Part shown: in pieces, positions 48,529-60,380 of the stretch | Numbering within the stretch: position 1 is the stretch's first letter | How the letters are laid out: the number at the start of each line of letters is the position of its first letter | DNA from: Homarus americanus | Taxonomy: Eukaryota; Arthropoda; Malacostraca; Decapoda; Nephropidae | Direction: 5' to 3' | Length of the DNA stretch: 64,000 nucleotides | NCBI RefSeq assembly: GCF_018991925.1 | Contig: NW_024756914.1 | Span: 9,455,926-9,519,925, forward strand | Notes under the pieces: generated by a model | Seen by the model: only the letters and a program-made list of their open reading frames with translations | Told to the model about the DNA's origin: nothing | The model's database searches: none | Position numbers and translations under genes: made by a program

Positions 48529-48850
48529 CAGGCAGTCCTCGACTTACGACGGGGTTAGAGACCAAAATCCAGGTTGTAAGTCGAATTGGTCGGAAGTCGA
48601 AAATGTGAAAATAATACATAGAAAATCTAAAATGGGTGTCTCTTTTTCTTCTCAGCACCACAAAACTTCACTTTTAAGCATGCCAGCCATTTTAAAGTGA
48701 ATTACAAAGGAAAATTTTGTCAGTACACAGCACAATCACTAACGTTGGGACTTGAAAATATGCAATTTGAAAAAAAATTGGTTACGAGTGGGGAGGTCGT
48801 ATGTCCGGGTGGTCGTAAGTCGAGTAGGTCGTAGGTCGAAGAGTATACTG
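48529..48850 (+). mobile_element. Tigger-type MITE of a second family (322 bp)
   Basis: The left end is CAGGCAGTCCTCGACTTACG after TA (48527-48528). The right end carries gtcgtaagtcgagtaggtcg and cgaagagtatactg before TA (48851-48852). Internal gtaagtcga/gaagtcga words repeat in both orientations. No transposase. The right terminal repeat is diverged. Confidence 0.7.
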
Positions 48851-49154
48851 TACAGTACTACATGTACAATATAAAGATAAAAATAAGAACAAATGAGTGG
48901 AGGAGTATATTGTATGTGGAAGACAAATCTTTACCTGGGAGCAGCTGGCAGAGGGGTGGCTCCCTCCCCTCTCCCACAAGTTTCCCTTAACACTTCTTTA
49001 TGCAATTCCACACCAATTCTCATATAATTTAGAGTCATTTGGTGCCAGGTTGATAAAATATTATCCAAAAAGAATCAGCTTTCCTGAAAAAAAAAAGAAT
49101 CCCACACTGAACACCATGAGTCATTGTTTACAAAGGCCAAACAGCCTTGTAGGT

Positions 49155-49345
49155 AGTAGGTAGCTACCAAACAGGGAGGTACTGGGAAGATATTGGAAGT
49201 ATAATGTGTTGTAGACCCTGCTGCCATATGTGACTAAGTCCCAGGTTGATGATCTGACTTTCTGCCTCATTCACACACAATTGTAGGGTCTCAATTGTTT
49301 CTCTTACTATTGACAACACAACAGACATATGTTGTTTCTCACTAC
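49155..49345 (+). repeat. Dispersed repeat R1, copy 2
   Basis: Matches 50365-50600 in the same orientation and 45220-45440 in reverse (gggaagatattggaag, cccaggttgatgatctgact, gtctcaattgtttctctta). It ends with tgtttctcacta just before the MITE at 49351. Confidence 0.75.
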
Positions 49346-49350
49346 AGGTA

Positions 49351-49593
49351 CAGGTTGACAATCCCTTATCCGAAATCCTTGGGGCCAGAGGCATTTCGGA
49401 ATTCGGAATTTTTCGGTTTACAGAATGATTAGTTTTTTTTTTTTTATGTGTTTATTAGCCCAAGCTGGGTACAAGTCACTGACCCACATTTAGGCCTGGG
49501 GGGCAAAAATATAATTATAATTATAATTATAATTATAATTATAATAATAATAATAATAAATATAATAATAATAAATTTAATAATAATAATAAC

Positions 49594-49686
<93 letters not shown>

Positions 49687-50020
49687 TATTCTTAGGTCTA
49701 GGTCGTGTTTCTCACTTTTTATCTTTTTTCATTCTTGTATTTCTTAATTATTATTATTTTATTATTACAGTACAGTATTATTGTTATTATTACTAATTTT
49801 ATTATTATATTTTATTATTATTATTATTGTTATCATTGTTTTTTTATTTGGGTGTATTTTGTATTAAATTTTTTCTTTACTATGAATAATTATTATTATA
49901 ATTTATATTACTATTACATTTTCACCCCCAGGCCCCGATGGGCTAATCCCTGTAAAAAAAAAAAATCGGTTTTCAGAGCTTTTCGGTTTTCGGAATTTCG
50001 GATAAAGGGTTGTCAACCTG
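49351..50020. mobile_element. Tigger-like MITE of a third family, carrying a foldback insertion
   Basis: Ends CAGGTTGACAATCCCTTATC (49351, after TA) and ggataaagggttgtcaacctg (to 50020), with TCGGAATT/TTCGG words inside both ends. A CAGGTTGA..TATCCCTTATCC-type end is known in vertebrate Tigger families, so this is the same broad group. The right flank is aatt, so the TA duplication is not preserved on that side. Most of the interior is a separate insertion (49432-49965). Confidence 0.7.
49432..49965. repeat. Foldback pair of the host repeat around (AAT)n / (ATT)n
   Basis: The left part reads ttttttatgtgtttattagc, gtcactgacccacatttagg and cctggggggcaaaaatata. The right part reads cattttcacccccaggcccc then gatgggctaatccctgtaaa and poly(A). 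The right part is the reverse complement of the family seen at 43825-45190. Between them lie long AAT and ATT triplet runs (49511-49690 and 49745-49830) that could pair. Confidence 0.75.
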
Positions 50021-50316
50021 AATTGATTTTTATTTTCATAAAGTACTCGAGTTCATACAAAGGAGTGTTAGTTACAAGACTAGAGAGGTCATCCTAAAAC
50101 TATATCTTGCACTTGTGAGACCTCACTTGGATTATGCAGTTCAATTCTGGTCACCGTACTACAGAATGGATATAGAATCCCTAGAAAGAATTCAGAGGAG
50201 AATGACAAGACTAATCCCGGGCATTAGGAACCTTGAGTACAGAAACAGGTTAAAACATCTTAATTCGCACTCCCTCGAGAGACGCAGAGTGAGGGGCGAT
50301 ATGATAGAGGTGTATA

Positions 50317-50602
50317 CAGTGGTCACTCGGTTAACGAACACAATTCGTTCCACAGAGTCGTTCGTAGGTACCATACAGGGAGATACTACCGCCTGGGAAG
50401 ATATTGGAAGCATAATGTGTTGTCTAATGGTAGACCCTACTGCCATATGTGACCAAGTCCCAGGTTGATGATCTGACTTTCTGCCTCATTTACACACAAT
50501 TGCAGGGTCTCAATTGTTTCTCTTACTTTGACAACACAACAGACATAATGTATATTGTTTCTCACTAGTGATCCTTTTCTTTTTTTATTTCTTTATGATT
50601 CC

Positions 50603-50660
<58 letters not shown>

Positions 50661-51007
50661 AGTGTCGTTATTATTCTTAAAAACTAGTTCCCTGTACTGT
50701 ATATATTACCAATATGTTAACTAAATTTTAAAATGACTAATAATTTTAATATAAAAAATGCAAAAATATTAGAGCACAACTTTCTTGATATTTACTCCAC
50801 TGGAACCGAATGTAAACATAGAACAGATGACTGAATTGGCAGACTAGCCCATCAGCTGATCAGCTGATGCTCACAACAAAACGTGTTTTTCGTAAAGATT
50901 TCGTTAAACAAAGTTTTGTTCGTTAACCAAATTGAAGATCATTATGGGAGGTAATTCGTTAACCGAAATTTCGTTAATAGAACCGTTTGTTAACCGAGGG
51001 ACCACTG
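50317..51007 (+). mobile_element. Tigger-type MITE inserted in the CR1-like copy (691 bp)
   Basis: Left end cagtggtcactcggttaacg (50317), right end gttaaccgagggaccactg (to 51007), flanked by TA (50315-50316 and 51008-51009). Removing it rejoins the CR1-like sequence as gaggtgta|aatgg. It contains dispersed repeat R1 copy 3 (50365-50600) and an (ATT)n run (50607-50659), so it has itself been a landing site. Confidence 0.85.
50365..50600 (+). repeat. Dispersed repeat R1, copy 3, with (ATT)n tail
   Basis: Same sequence family as 45220-45440 and 49155-49345. Here it runs on through ctagtgatccttttctttttt into (ATT)n. Copy 1 shows the same order in reverse, so the triplet tail belongs to the repeat, as in a retroposon. 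Confidence 0.75.
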
Positions 51008-51439
51008 TAAATGGAAGTCAGAGCTAAACAAAGGTACCCAAAATATCCAACCAGGAGCGAACTTGTAACAATGGTTTTAAATTAGACAAATTTAGATTTA
51101 GGCGCAAGATAGGTAAACATCGGTTCGGAAATAGAGTAGTGGATGAATGGAACAAGTTACCAAACATCATCATTAACTCGAATACGCTGGATAACTTCAA
51201 ACATAGGGGTTGGGTGTAAATGGGACTGCCCAGTACAGGCCAATAGGCCCGCTGCAGTTTCCTCCATTCTTATGTTCTCATGAGCTGGTCATTCCCCTGT
51301 AGAAGTAGGCAGTTGTGCCCGAGGCCAACAGCCTCACAGACACAGATATCCATTGTGCCAAGGAGTTTTGTGACACCTTAGTTCATAAGTGAGGCTCTAC
51401 AGTGCTAACAAAGTCATCTTCACCGAACAACACTTGAAC

Positions 51440-53362
51440 ACTGTAGCATAAGTGATCACTGGGGGAGGTGGGTCACTGAGGGAGGTGGGTCACTGAGGGA
51501 GGTGGGTCACTGAGGGAGGTGGATCACTGGAAGAGGTGGGTCACTGAGGGAGGTGGGTCACTGGGGGGAGGGAGGAGTCACTGGGGGTGGGTCACTGAGG
51601 GAGGTGGGTCACACTGGGGAGGTGGGTCACTGGGGGAGTGGGGGGGGTCACTGAGGTGGGTCACTGGGGAGGTGAGGAGGTGGTCACTGGGGGAGGTGGG
51701 TCACTGGGGAGGGGTCACTGGGTCACACTGGGGGAGGTGGGTCACTGAGGGAGGTGGGTCACTGGGGAGGTGGGTCACTGGTGGGACTGGGGGTGGGTCA
51801 CTGGGGAGGTGGGTCACTGAGAGGTGGGTCACTGGAGGAGGTGGGTCACTGGAGGGAGGTGGGAGGTGGGTCACTGGAGGAGGTGGGCACTGAGGAGTCA
51901 CTGGGTGGGTCACTGGGGGAGGTGGGTCACTGGGGAGGTGGGTCACTGAGGGAGGTGGGTCACTGAGAGAGGTGGGTCACTGGGGAGGTGGGTCACTTGG
52001 GGAGGTGGGTCACTGGGTGGAGGTGGGTCAGTGAGAGGTGGGTCACTGGGTGGAGGTGGGTCACTGGGTGGAGGTGGGTCACTGGGTGGAGGTGGGTCAA
52101 TGAGGGAGGTGGGTCACTGGGTGGAGGTGGGTCAGTGAGGGAGGTGGGTCATTGGGTGGGTCACTGGGGGAGGTGGGTCACTGGGTGGAGGTGGGTCTGA
52201 GGGAGGTGGGTCACTGGGTGGAGGTGGGTCACTGGGGGAGGTGGGTCACTGAGGAGGTGGATCACTGGGGGAGGTGGGTCACTGAGTGGGGTCACTGGGG
52301 GAGGTGGGTCACTGAGGAGGTGGGTCACTGAGGGAGGTGGGTCACTGGGTGGACGTGGTCACTGGGTGGAGGTGGGTCAGTGAGGGAGGTGGGTCACTGG
52401 GTGGAGGTGGGTCACTGGGTGGAGGTGGGTCACTGAGGAGGTGGGTCACTGAGGAGGTGGGTCACTGGTGGGGTGGGTCACTGGGGAGGTGGGTCACTGG
52501 GTGGAGGTGGGTCAGTGAGGAGGTGGGTCATTGGGGGGGGAGGTGGGTCACTGGGGGGAGGTGGGTCACTGGGTGGAGGTGGGTCACTGGGGAGAGGTGG
52601 TCACTGGGGAGGTGGGTCAGTGGGGGGTGGGTCACTGGGAGGTTGGTCAGTGAGGAGGTGGGTCACTGGGGGAGGTGGGTCAGTGAGGAGGTGGGTCACT
52701 GGTGGAGGTGGGTCACTGGGGGGTGGGTCGCTGGGGAGGTGGGTCTGGGGAGGTGGGTCGCTGGGGAGGTGGGTCGCTGGGGGGTGGGAGGTGGGTCACT
52801 GGGGAAGTGGGTCACTGGGGGAGGGTGTGAGGGAGGTGGGTCACTGGGTGGAGGTGGGTCACTGGGTGGAGGTGGGTCACTGGGTGGAGTGGGTCAGTGA
52901 GGGAGGTGGGTCACTGGGGGAGGTGGGTCACTGGGGGTGGGTGGGTCACTGGGGAGGTGGGTCATTGGGTGGAGGTTTGGTCAGTGGGGGAGGTGGGTCA
53001 CTGGGGGAGGTGGGTCACTGGGGGAGGTGGGTCACTGGGTGGAGGTGGGTCACTGGGGGAGGGTCACTGGGGGGGGTCACTGGGGAGGTGGGTCACTGGG
53101 GGAGGTGGGTCATTGGGGGAGGTGGGTCACTGGGTCACTGGGTGGAGGTGGGTCAGTGAGGGAGGTGGGTCACTGGGGAGTTAGGTCACTGAGGTTGGGT
53201 CACTGAGGTGGGTCTGGGTCACTGAGGTGGGGTGGGTCACTGGGGGGAGGTGGGTCACAGGAGGAGGTGGGTCACTGAGGGAGGTGGGTCACTGAGGGAG
53301 GTGGGTCACTGAGGGAGGTGGGTCACTGAGGGAGGTGGGTCACTGGGGGGAGGTGGTCAGTG
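51440..53362. repeat. G-rich 17-bp minisatellite (1.9 kb)
   Basis: The unit GGTGGGTCACTGAGGGA has 16- and 18-bp variants (ggtgggtcactgggga and ggtgggtcactgggtgga). Variant types cluster: gggtgga mostly at 52010-52410 and 52840-53160, gagggagg at both ends. Open frames rich in GGGSLG are by-products. G runs of 3-6 are frequent on the plus strand. Confidence 0.95.
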
Positions 53363-53810
53363 TTCAACACCAAAGGCACCTCAAAGCCCTGACCTACCAT
53401 GATTTTTAATGGTAAACCCAATAATGCCTTTCTGTGTGTATTAAGGACTTATTAGTACTCTACAGTATTTTGTAATTTGAAACTACCACTGTTCTTTAGA
53501 GATTTTTTTTCTTTACCTATGGTTATTATAGTCAGACCTCTATACAGTGATAGAGAATTGTGTTGTACAGTACTGTAGTATTTTGATGGATTTAGAAATT
53601 AGTCCATAATGAATTACAATAATGGTTACAGGAAGTGATGTAAGCCAATGAATGATTACCACAATGTTTCTTTTTTAAATACTCATGCTGAATCCCACAA
53701 CACCATTTACCTTCCACTTGCTTCCAACAACTATTCAGTACATATTACAGGTGACTACAGACTTTACCCATACAATATTGCATTAAGCCAAGAACAAGTA
53801 GCTCAGGTGA
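53363..53810. other. No gene recognised
   Basis: AT-rich sequence after the minisatellite with tacagtactgta words. A tcagacctctatacagtgat stretch near 53533 recalls a MITE end, but no partner was found. Confidence 0.4.
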
Positions 53811-54430
53811 GGAGCTCCGTGTCAGAGAGGGGTGAAGCGCCAAATTCAAAAAGCTGAGAAAAATGAGTTTAAAGTTTCTCAAACAATAAAAACTTTGTTG
53901 TTTTTTCAAGCTGGAGGATTAATTTTTTTATCGTGCAGCTCAATCCCTCTCCTTGTAAACTGTGAAAACTGGAAGTTATTACTGTAAATAGTTATTATTT
54001 TATCGTGAGTTGAAGGAGAATAACTACCCATGATGTATGGCTGTTTGAGCTTCAAACCAACAATAATCATATTGTTTTTGTTTTTTTGCTTTTTTATTAT
54101 TGTAGACTAATATTATAAAACAAGTTAATAATCACCAAAAACAGCACTTGTCTTACACCCCCACCATAATTAAATAATAATAAAAAACTCATTTGCCAAT
54201 CGATATTTATCTTTCCGTCTATTATTAGCCAAATATTTATAATATTGTTAAGTATAATAGTGTTTAATAATAAGGAAACACCACTACACTCAACCTCCCC
54301 CCACCAGTAACCTCTCCCCCCACGTAATTAACATACGAATATAAAGGCGGAGAAAGTTTGCATAATCTTTGGTAAAACAGTATAATGATAATAGTATTAC
54401 AATCTTACTTTGTTTAGTTCCTTCGTTTTA

Positions 54431-55248
54431 TTATCCCTGAAGATCGAAACAACTTGAAGTTACGTAAATCCTGAGGAGTGCGTATAACTCAATGGCCTCG
54501 TCATAATCAATCAGGTACTGATCAAAGTCTTTCTCTGCCCTCTCCAAAAATCGCCACACAGATTCTTCATCAACTAAATCATTGATTATTGATGCCGGCA
54601 ACAGTTCAGTTTCATTATAAGACTGAGGTATGGGCTCACTTTCACTATCATTCGTTGGGTCAGGCTCACTTTCACTATCATTCGTTGGAACAGGCTCACT
54701 ATCAAGGTCAATGCATGTCTCGTCACTGTCCACTTCTACCTCCTCACGGTCTGTGGTCTTGTTGTGACACATTAGTGTCACTGTTTGTGTTACCATTAGA
54801 CTCACTTTCATCATTTTCATCCTCACTTTCATCGTCATTATTGCAGTCGGTGCGCGTCACGTAACTCTGTATTGGATCACAGTCTGCCAAAAGGTCTTGT
54901 GATGCATATCAGTCACTTTTTGTATTATGAGTATACTCAGTTTCATCTATTTCAAGCTCACTTTCACCGTCATTATCATCGTCAATGCACGACACATTGT
55001 CTTTTAACTCGTCATAGTTGGCAAAAAGATCTTCCGATGGTTCATGATGTGATGTATGTTTTTTTTCTGCAATCGTGCACGTCACCTGCACCATTGCCAG
55101 TAGCACTTGTGTCACCATAATCAACACTAAATTCACCACCAAAATCACTATCACCAAGCATTACTGGAGTGTCCACGTGAGCACTGGCGTCAAACACACA
55201 CTCAGCAATAATTGGCTCCTGAACCCACACCAGAAGGCCTGGCCTCAC
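54431..55248 (-). pseudogene. Decayed acidic ORF of unknown family
   Basis: Read on the minus strand from ATG at 55246-55248. GDSDFGGEFSVDYGDTS lies in frame 1, a shift follows at an A8 run near 55060, then EDLFANYDELKDNVS and DDDNDGESELEIDETEYTH. A TGA near 54910, further NDDESEDENDES-type acidic sequence and another shift near 54755 come next. It then reads DSEPVPTNDSESEPDPTNDS and ends DEAIELYALLRIYVTSSCFD, with a stop at 54431-54433. The original product was probably about 270 residues, very rich in Asp/Glu/Ser, with a short helical C-terminus. Acidic N-terminal regions occur in piggyBac-type transposases, but I see no catalytic domain, so I do not assign it. The lesions argue for a pseudogene or transposon relic. 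Confidence 0.5.
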
Positions 55249-55399
55249 TCGAGTCTTGCTCTAATATCGGCCAGATATTGCACAGCGCTTCTCACACCCG
55301 TGGAACACAAATAGCGTCAATGTTACCCCGAAAAGTTATAAAAAATAGCAGTAGAACGTACACTTAACCTCCTGGCGCCAAAACTAAGGAGGAGGCAGC

Positions 55400-55520
55400 A
55401 TCTGGCCAGCGGATTGGCCGAGGAGCTGTGAGGTAGCAAGGGGAAATCCATTGTGATTGGCTGTCTCAGGGGGTATGGTCCATGGGAGGCGCGCTGTCAT
55501 TGGCTCGCGCTCCTCTCGCA
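55400..55520 (-). promoter_or_regulatory. CCAAT-box cluster, possible promoter
   Basis: Three attgg motifs (CCAAT on the minus strand) occur near 55411, 55457 and 55497 in a locally GC-rich stretch, about 150-250 bp upstream of the ATG of the decayed acidic ORF. Several spaced CCAAT boxes in a GC-rich context are typical of NF-Y-type animal promoters. No TATA or initiator was identified. Confidence 0.3.
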
Positions 55521-55752
55521 CTGAACGGGATGTTGCCACCTTCTTTGACTGAGCACACAGCCAGATACGTAGCTCCAGGCCTGAGGCGAGATCACACCTT
55601 ATTTTTGAAGGACTTTCTACCATATTTCTATTCTAGCTAGAGGGTTACATCCAATGCCAACATGTAGAGGAAGGGTGAAAATAGTGATGTCCATTAAAAA
55701 ACACATTTTGGTCGGGGTGTTGCTTCACCCCCTTCTGACGCTGAGCGCCACA

Positions 55753-58700
55753 AGTGAGGTACCTTGATTGTGCAGTAACCTGTCATCTTGTGGATCAGTA
55801 ACTGTAATACTAACACTTTTGACCTCTTAAGGACAGGGAAATATTAATGTAAGGTAAACACAGTACAGTACATTACACCACAGGGATATTTTTACTGTGT
55901 ACCATATTTAGTTTTGGTATTCTTTAATCCTTAAGGTTTGATAAGACTGTAGATAAAACATTAAACAAATTTCAGTAAAGATGTTTATTCCTGCCCATTC
56001 TATTCAAGTCATTTTTTTACAATAAATGCAATTTTGTTAAGGTATTGTTCAATACTTTAGGCTATGGCAATGTTTCCTTTAACTTACAGTTGTAAAACTG
56101 CTAAGAAATAATAAGTAAATTACAAGAATGGCATCCTCTCTAACTAACACCTTCGCTTCTTGCCACATGCAGTACATCCTTTAGTCAATTATGAGTCTGA
56201 CGTCAAACAACAGGTTTTCGTCCTTGGGGACTTCATTCCACAACCATTGAAATACTTTAAGACCTGGTTATCTTAATCAACTATCATCCTGCACTTTTGA
56301 CCCACATACTCAGGCTGCTGGCATCTTCGGAAAGGCAACACACCCTGAAGCCAGTTTTGCTCTTAGTAGCCAAGTCAATTGCCATTTATAGAACTAACCA
56401 CACATTGTGTTTATATACCTCTCACAAACATGTGAATAATGAAGTGTGCGGCCAGGCATATTGCCTCACCATTCGTTATCAACAGAAAAGAAAGTTGGGG
56501 CGCGTTTCAAGCAGAATTTTTTTGGGGGGTCAACAGAAGTAATGAAAACACACTTAAAAATGGGGAAATACCCCCCACACTGAGTGGCCTTCACATACAA
56601 TCACCCCCCCCTCCCCTACAAACATCAATGGTCTTCATTTTATTTATAGTTTTATATTATATTTTCTTTACCTCTAAGCCGTATTAGAGTATTTTAGTTT
56701 TTACTCTTTTGCTCTGTAAAAAAGAAAACGGTTTTACTATGGTGGACTATAATATCCTTAGTGATATAAGTTCCGTGTTTATTTACACACTCAGACTTGA
56801 ATTATACGGAGATAAAATAATTATTAATGTGGACATTTCGGACCGCACTGTTTATGTTTATGTAGCGTCCCCACTCCACCACCCCTGCCCCCTGCATCAT
56901 CTACCATGCCTCTGTGTCACCTACCATGCCTCTGTACCCATTACTGGACCATACCAGCAAGTCCACTATTATACAACACAGAACAATGTCCCTTAAAGGG
57001 AATATCCAATATCGGGAAGTCTATTATTGAGAAGCTTTATTGTAATGTACAGTACAATAATGTTTTCCTATGTAAAGCATGCCTACTGTACAGTACAGGT
57101 TATTAACCTTGAACTGTGTACCTTAATATTGTGCATACTTAGGTATACTGTATCTCTCTGGGGTCACTTTCCTTCCTGTACAGTAGCCTCAGGTTATGTC
57201 CAGATATATTTATATATAGGGACCAAGAGCATTTGTGAAGTAAACTCACACTGAAGGGGAGAGCCTTACCCATTGTTGGATGTATCTATAGATCCCTGAA
57301 TTGCAGCTCATTAAACCAAAGGAACTTAAGAGCCTTAACAGACAACGTAACAGCGCTCAATTCTCGCACCTCTTTGTCATGGGCAACGTTAATTATGTAA
57401 CTAACATAAAAAAACTCATCACAAGCACAAGATGGTTCTGGTTGAGTGTCCCATGCAAAAAAATATATATACTGTATTTTAAAACACAATTATAAAATAT
57501 AAGGACAGAGTTTGCATAATTTGAATGTGCAGAAAGTGAAATTTTGTCAACATTTTGGACAATAAGTCCAGATTATGTATTATATTAATTTAAATAATTT
57601 TAATTAAAATTTTCTTAAAAATTCCCAAATACCTGTATTTGACAAATCCGAATTTCAGGCAGTTAATTTTTTATCGTAAACTTGCTACTGAAAGAAAGAC
57701 ATGAATAGAGAGAGAGGCCAAAGGAGCACTGTAGGCAGGGGGAGGAGGAGGCCCGGTGATAATGCAAGCAGCGCAGTTCTAACATACTGATCATGGCTTC
57801 TTACATTCTATATAAAAGCAATCTTAAAAAAAGAGAGGGATGATACCATTATAGTTTAGTGTTAGTAACAATATTATACTTGATTTAAATGTATAAAGCA
57901 AACCCAAAACTCAATTGTTTGTCAGCACCAAAAAGATATCAGTAAAGGGGTTGCTGGAGCCACAATCAAAGGAAAAGTCAATAAAATATAACAAGAGACT
58001 GTGAACAACAGCAGTTAATTTTGTATAAACATGGAAGAGATACTCAAGACAAGTCCTGCAAGTTGCTCTTGAGGAGGTGGCCATGGTAGGAAAACCCCAA
58101 GTCACCTTATTACTACATACCTCTTATCCTCTCCCCTATATAATGTTCCACCTAAACGCTACTCTCACACTCTACAGTGCACCATCTTTGCCATCCTCTC
58201 CTTATGCATCTGTCAATACTGTACCATCTCAACAAACCTCATATCACCCATTCCAACATTCTAAGTCACACCCATTACCATCTCCGTCACACACGCACAC
58301 ACACCATATAAGCTTTAATAATTTTACCGCTTACGTTCTGTTAACTCAAGATGCATCCTTCAGGTACATAATTCCATCATTTGGGAGGAATCAAGCTTAC
58401 ATAGAGTTGAAATAGACACCAGAAACCAGAAATTGTAAAAATATGTGAATCAATAAAATTAGAGGAACTCTAATGAAATCATCTCCAGAAAGCACAACCA
58501 GGGACCATGTGAAAAAAAAAAATACACTTTACAGGGATATCAATCTTTAGTTGTGAGAGATGTCAAGGCCACAAAAATGTTTACAAGTGAAAGCCAAAGA
58601 TCAGAAAAAAATGCAGTACAGTATGTACATCATGAGGGCCCAGAAAAAATAAACATATAAAAGCACATCTAACGATCATGGGAGTCCAAAAATATTTGCT

Positions 58701-59395
58701 TTGCCATGGTTATCCATTTTCAATTTGAGAGACTCTAGTGGACAACAACAGTTAAAAGAAACCCAACACCAAGAACTGAATTAATATTATGTATATCATG
58801 GTGTGTGAAAGGGGGGTAATTAATTTACCATTTAATGTACATCTAGGAATTTGTGGAGCTTCAGAGAATACCTGTACTGTATATGGTTGTCTATCTATCT
58901 TTCATTTAGGAGAAATAAAGCTAACAAGTGAGGGACTGATCCTGAAATCTCTTTTTGAAATTGAACCAGGATTAATTAACTCAAGTAATGTACTGTACTG
59001 TACTGTGCTGTGCTGTATGGTGAGCCAAGTCTAAAGTGTGATGACTCATGGATCTCAGACACCCATAATGGTGATGGAGTACAACTGTAAATTATTCTTG
59101 CCCTAATACCAAGTCCTAAAAAGGATATCTTTTTATACAACAACTGCCACTTTACCACCCAGCAGAGGTGCTCTGCAACACATACTGTACATGGCTTCAT
59201 TTTGAGGGCCAGCACTCAGTTCCAGGTGACCTCAGTGGAAGGAGGGGAGGGTAGTACTGTGATCTAGGTTAGGTTATAACACTGAACTTCAAGACTAATC
59301 CCTCATTTATAGCCTGAGGCCTGACTCTGGCACCTAATGTATCTTTAATAAGGTAACAACAGGAACAATGGTGGCAGCAACAACACCATGTGCTG
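55753..59395. other. No gene recognised
   Basis: AT-rich sequence with scattered gtacagtac words, one (AC)-rich stretch near 58280-58310 and a C-rich patch near 56570-56620. Short open frames have no recognisable similarity. It could be intergenic or intronic. Confidence 0.4.
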
Positions 59396-59558
59396 GTACA
59401 GTACAGTACAGTACAGTACAGTACAGTACAGTACAGTACAGTACAGTACCATACAGTACAGTACCATACAGTACAGTACAGTACCATGCAGTACAGTACC
59501 ATACAGTACAGTACAGTACCATGCAGTACAGTACCATACAGTATGGTAGTACTGTACA
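59396..59558. repeat. (GTACA)n microsatellite with accatac interruptions
   Basis: About ten perfect GTACA pentamers are followed by blocks of gtacagtaccata. Tyr/Ser/Val and Tyr/Cys/Thr open frames on both strands come from the repeat. Confidence 0.93.
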
Positions 59559-60279
59559 ACTGCCAGGATGCAAGGAACTAACCCACAGCCATGTTGTCTT
59601 AAAGTGTAGTTTGTGCATCACGTGAAGGTCATCGCTGATGCCCGCCCAGGCCGCTCTTCACACAAGAGACTCCGGAGGTATACTGCACATGGTTGTGTGA
59701 GCTTAATGGCCATTACTATTGTATCAAAGATATACAGTAGTAGCTTCACAAGTATACCTATAATTTAAAATCATAGCCTGCTATTAAAAGAATAAAATGC
59801 CATCGCCAGAAAAAGTGAATGGTGACGACCACTCTCAAGTTTCAAAGCTTGGATAAAAATCCCTCAGAACAAGAAGCCTGGCTAGTGCACAGTTAAATGG
59901 CGCTCAAGTTAGTAAACAACCTGTGTCCAAAAATAACAGAACAACTCCGTCACCCAAGAAGCTCACTCTGAACCCAGTATAACTTGCCTAAAATATGATT
60001 GGAAATATACTGTACTCACTTGACAATATGTCGACTTACAAAAGGGACACACAATGAGATAGGCAATAATAGTCTTGGATTTTGAAAATTTGCAGAAATA
60101 GTTGCAGACAGGAACCAAATTCCCCAAACTTTCCAAAACAAAGTAGAAAACTACATCAACAACAGACACATCTGTTTCTGGTAAAGGTGGCAGCATCACA
60201 TGTGTCTCATCCTCAGTGTAAACTCCACTGATGGCTGACTACTGCACCTAACAACACTCCCCCTATAATTAGGGAAACC
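59559..60279. other. No gene recognised
   Basis: Non-repetitive, AT-rich. A minus-strand open frame (59963-60199) has no similarity that I recognise. Confidence 0.4.
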
Positions 60280-60380
60280 TTACCCATGAGCACCCTTACC
60301 CATGAGCACCCTTACCCATGAGCACCCTTACCCATGTGCACCCTTACCCATGAGCACCCTTACCCATGAGCACCCTTACC
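60280..60380. repeat. 16-bp tandem repeat (about 6 copies)
   Basis: The unit TTACCCATGAGCACCC is perfect except for one copy with atgtgcac. It reads as Met-Ser-Thr-Leu-Thr-His-Glu-His in one frame, but the 16-bp period shifts frame at every copy, so it is not coding. Confidence 0.93.

Larger units (their letters stand above)
50038..51281 (+). pseudogene. CR1-like retrotransposon 3' part, copy 4, interrupted by a MITE
   Basis: The plus strand reads EFIQRSVSYKTREVILKLYL, VRPHLDYAVQFWSPYYRMD, and LERRRVRGDMIEV up to 50316. After the MITE it continues (with a frameshift) as NGFKLDKFRFR, HRFGNRVVDEWNKLPN and the end motif NFKHRGWV, then a 3' region ending ttcttatgttctcatga at about 51281. It is the same family as copy 2 (24893-27365). 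It is 5'-truncated at about 50038, next to the Tigger-like element. Confidence 0.88.
53811..55752 (-). mobile_element. Candidate DNA element with imperfect inverted ends
   Basis: gctccgtgtcagagaggggt followed by gaagc near 53814-53838 resembles the reverse complement of 55720-55748 (gctcagcgtcagaaggggg then tgaagc), with roughly 20 of 25 matching. The two face each other across 1.9 kb that holds the decayed acidic ORF (54431-55248) and a CCAAT-rich segment. No target duplication was identified, so this remains a hypothesis. Confidence 0.35.

Noticed and set aside
51519..53206. Glycine-rich open frames (GGGSLG repeats)
   Set aside because: They are translations of the 17-bp minisatellite only.
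60280..60380. Telomere-like repeat (CCCTTACCC words)
   Set aside because: The period is 16 bp and includes atgagca; arthropod telomeres are usually (TTAGG)n, which is not seen.
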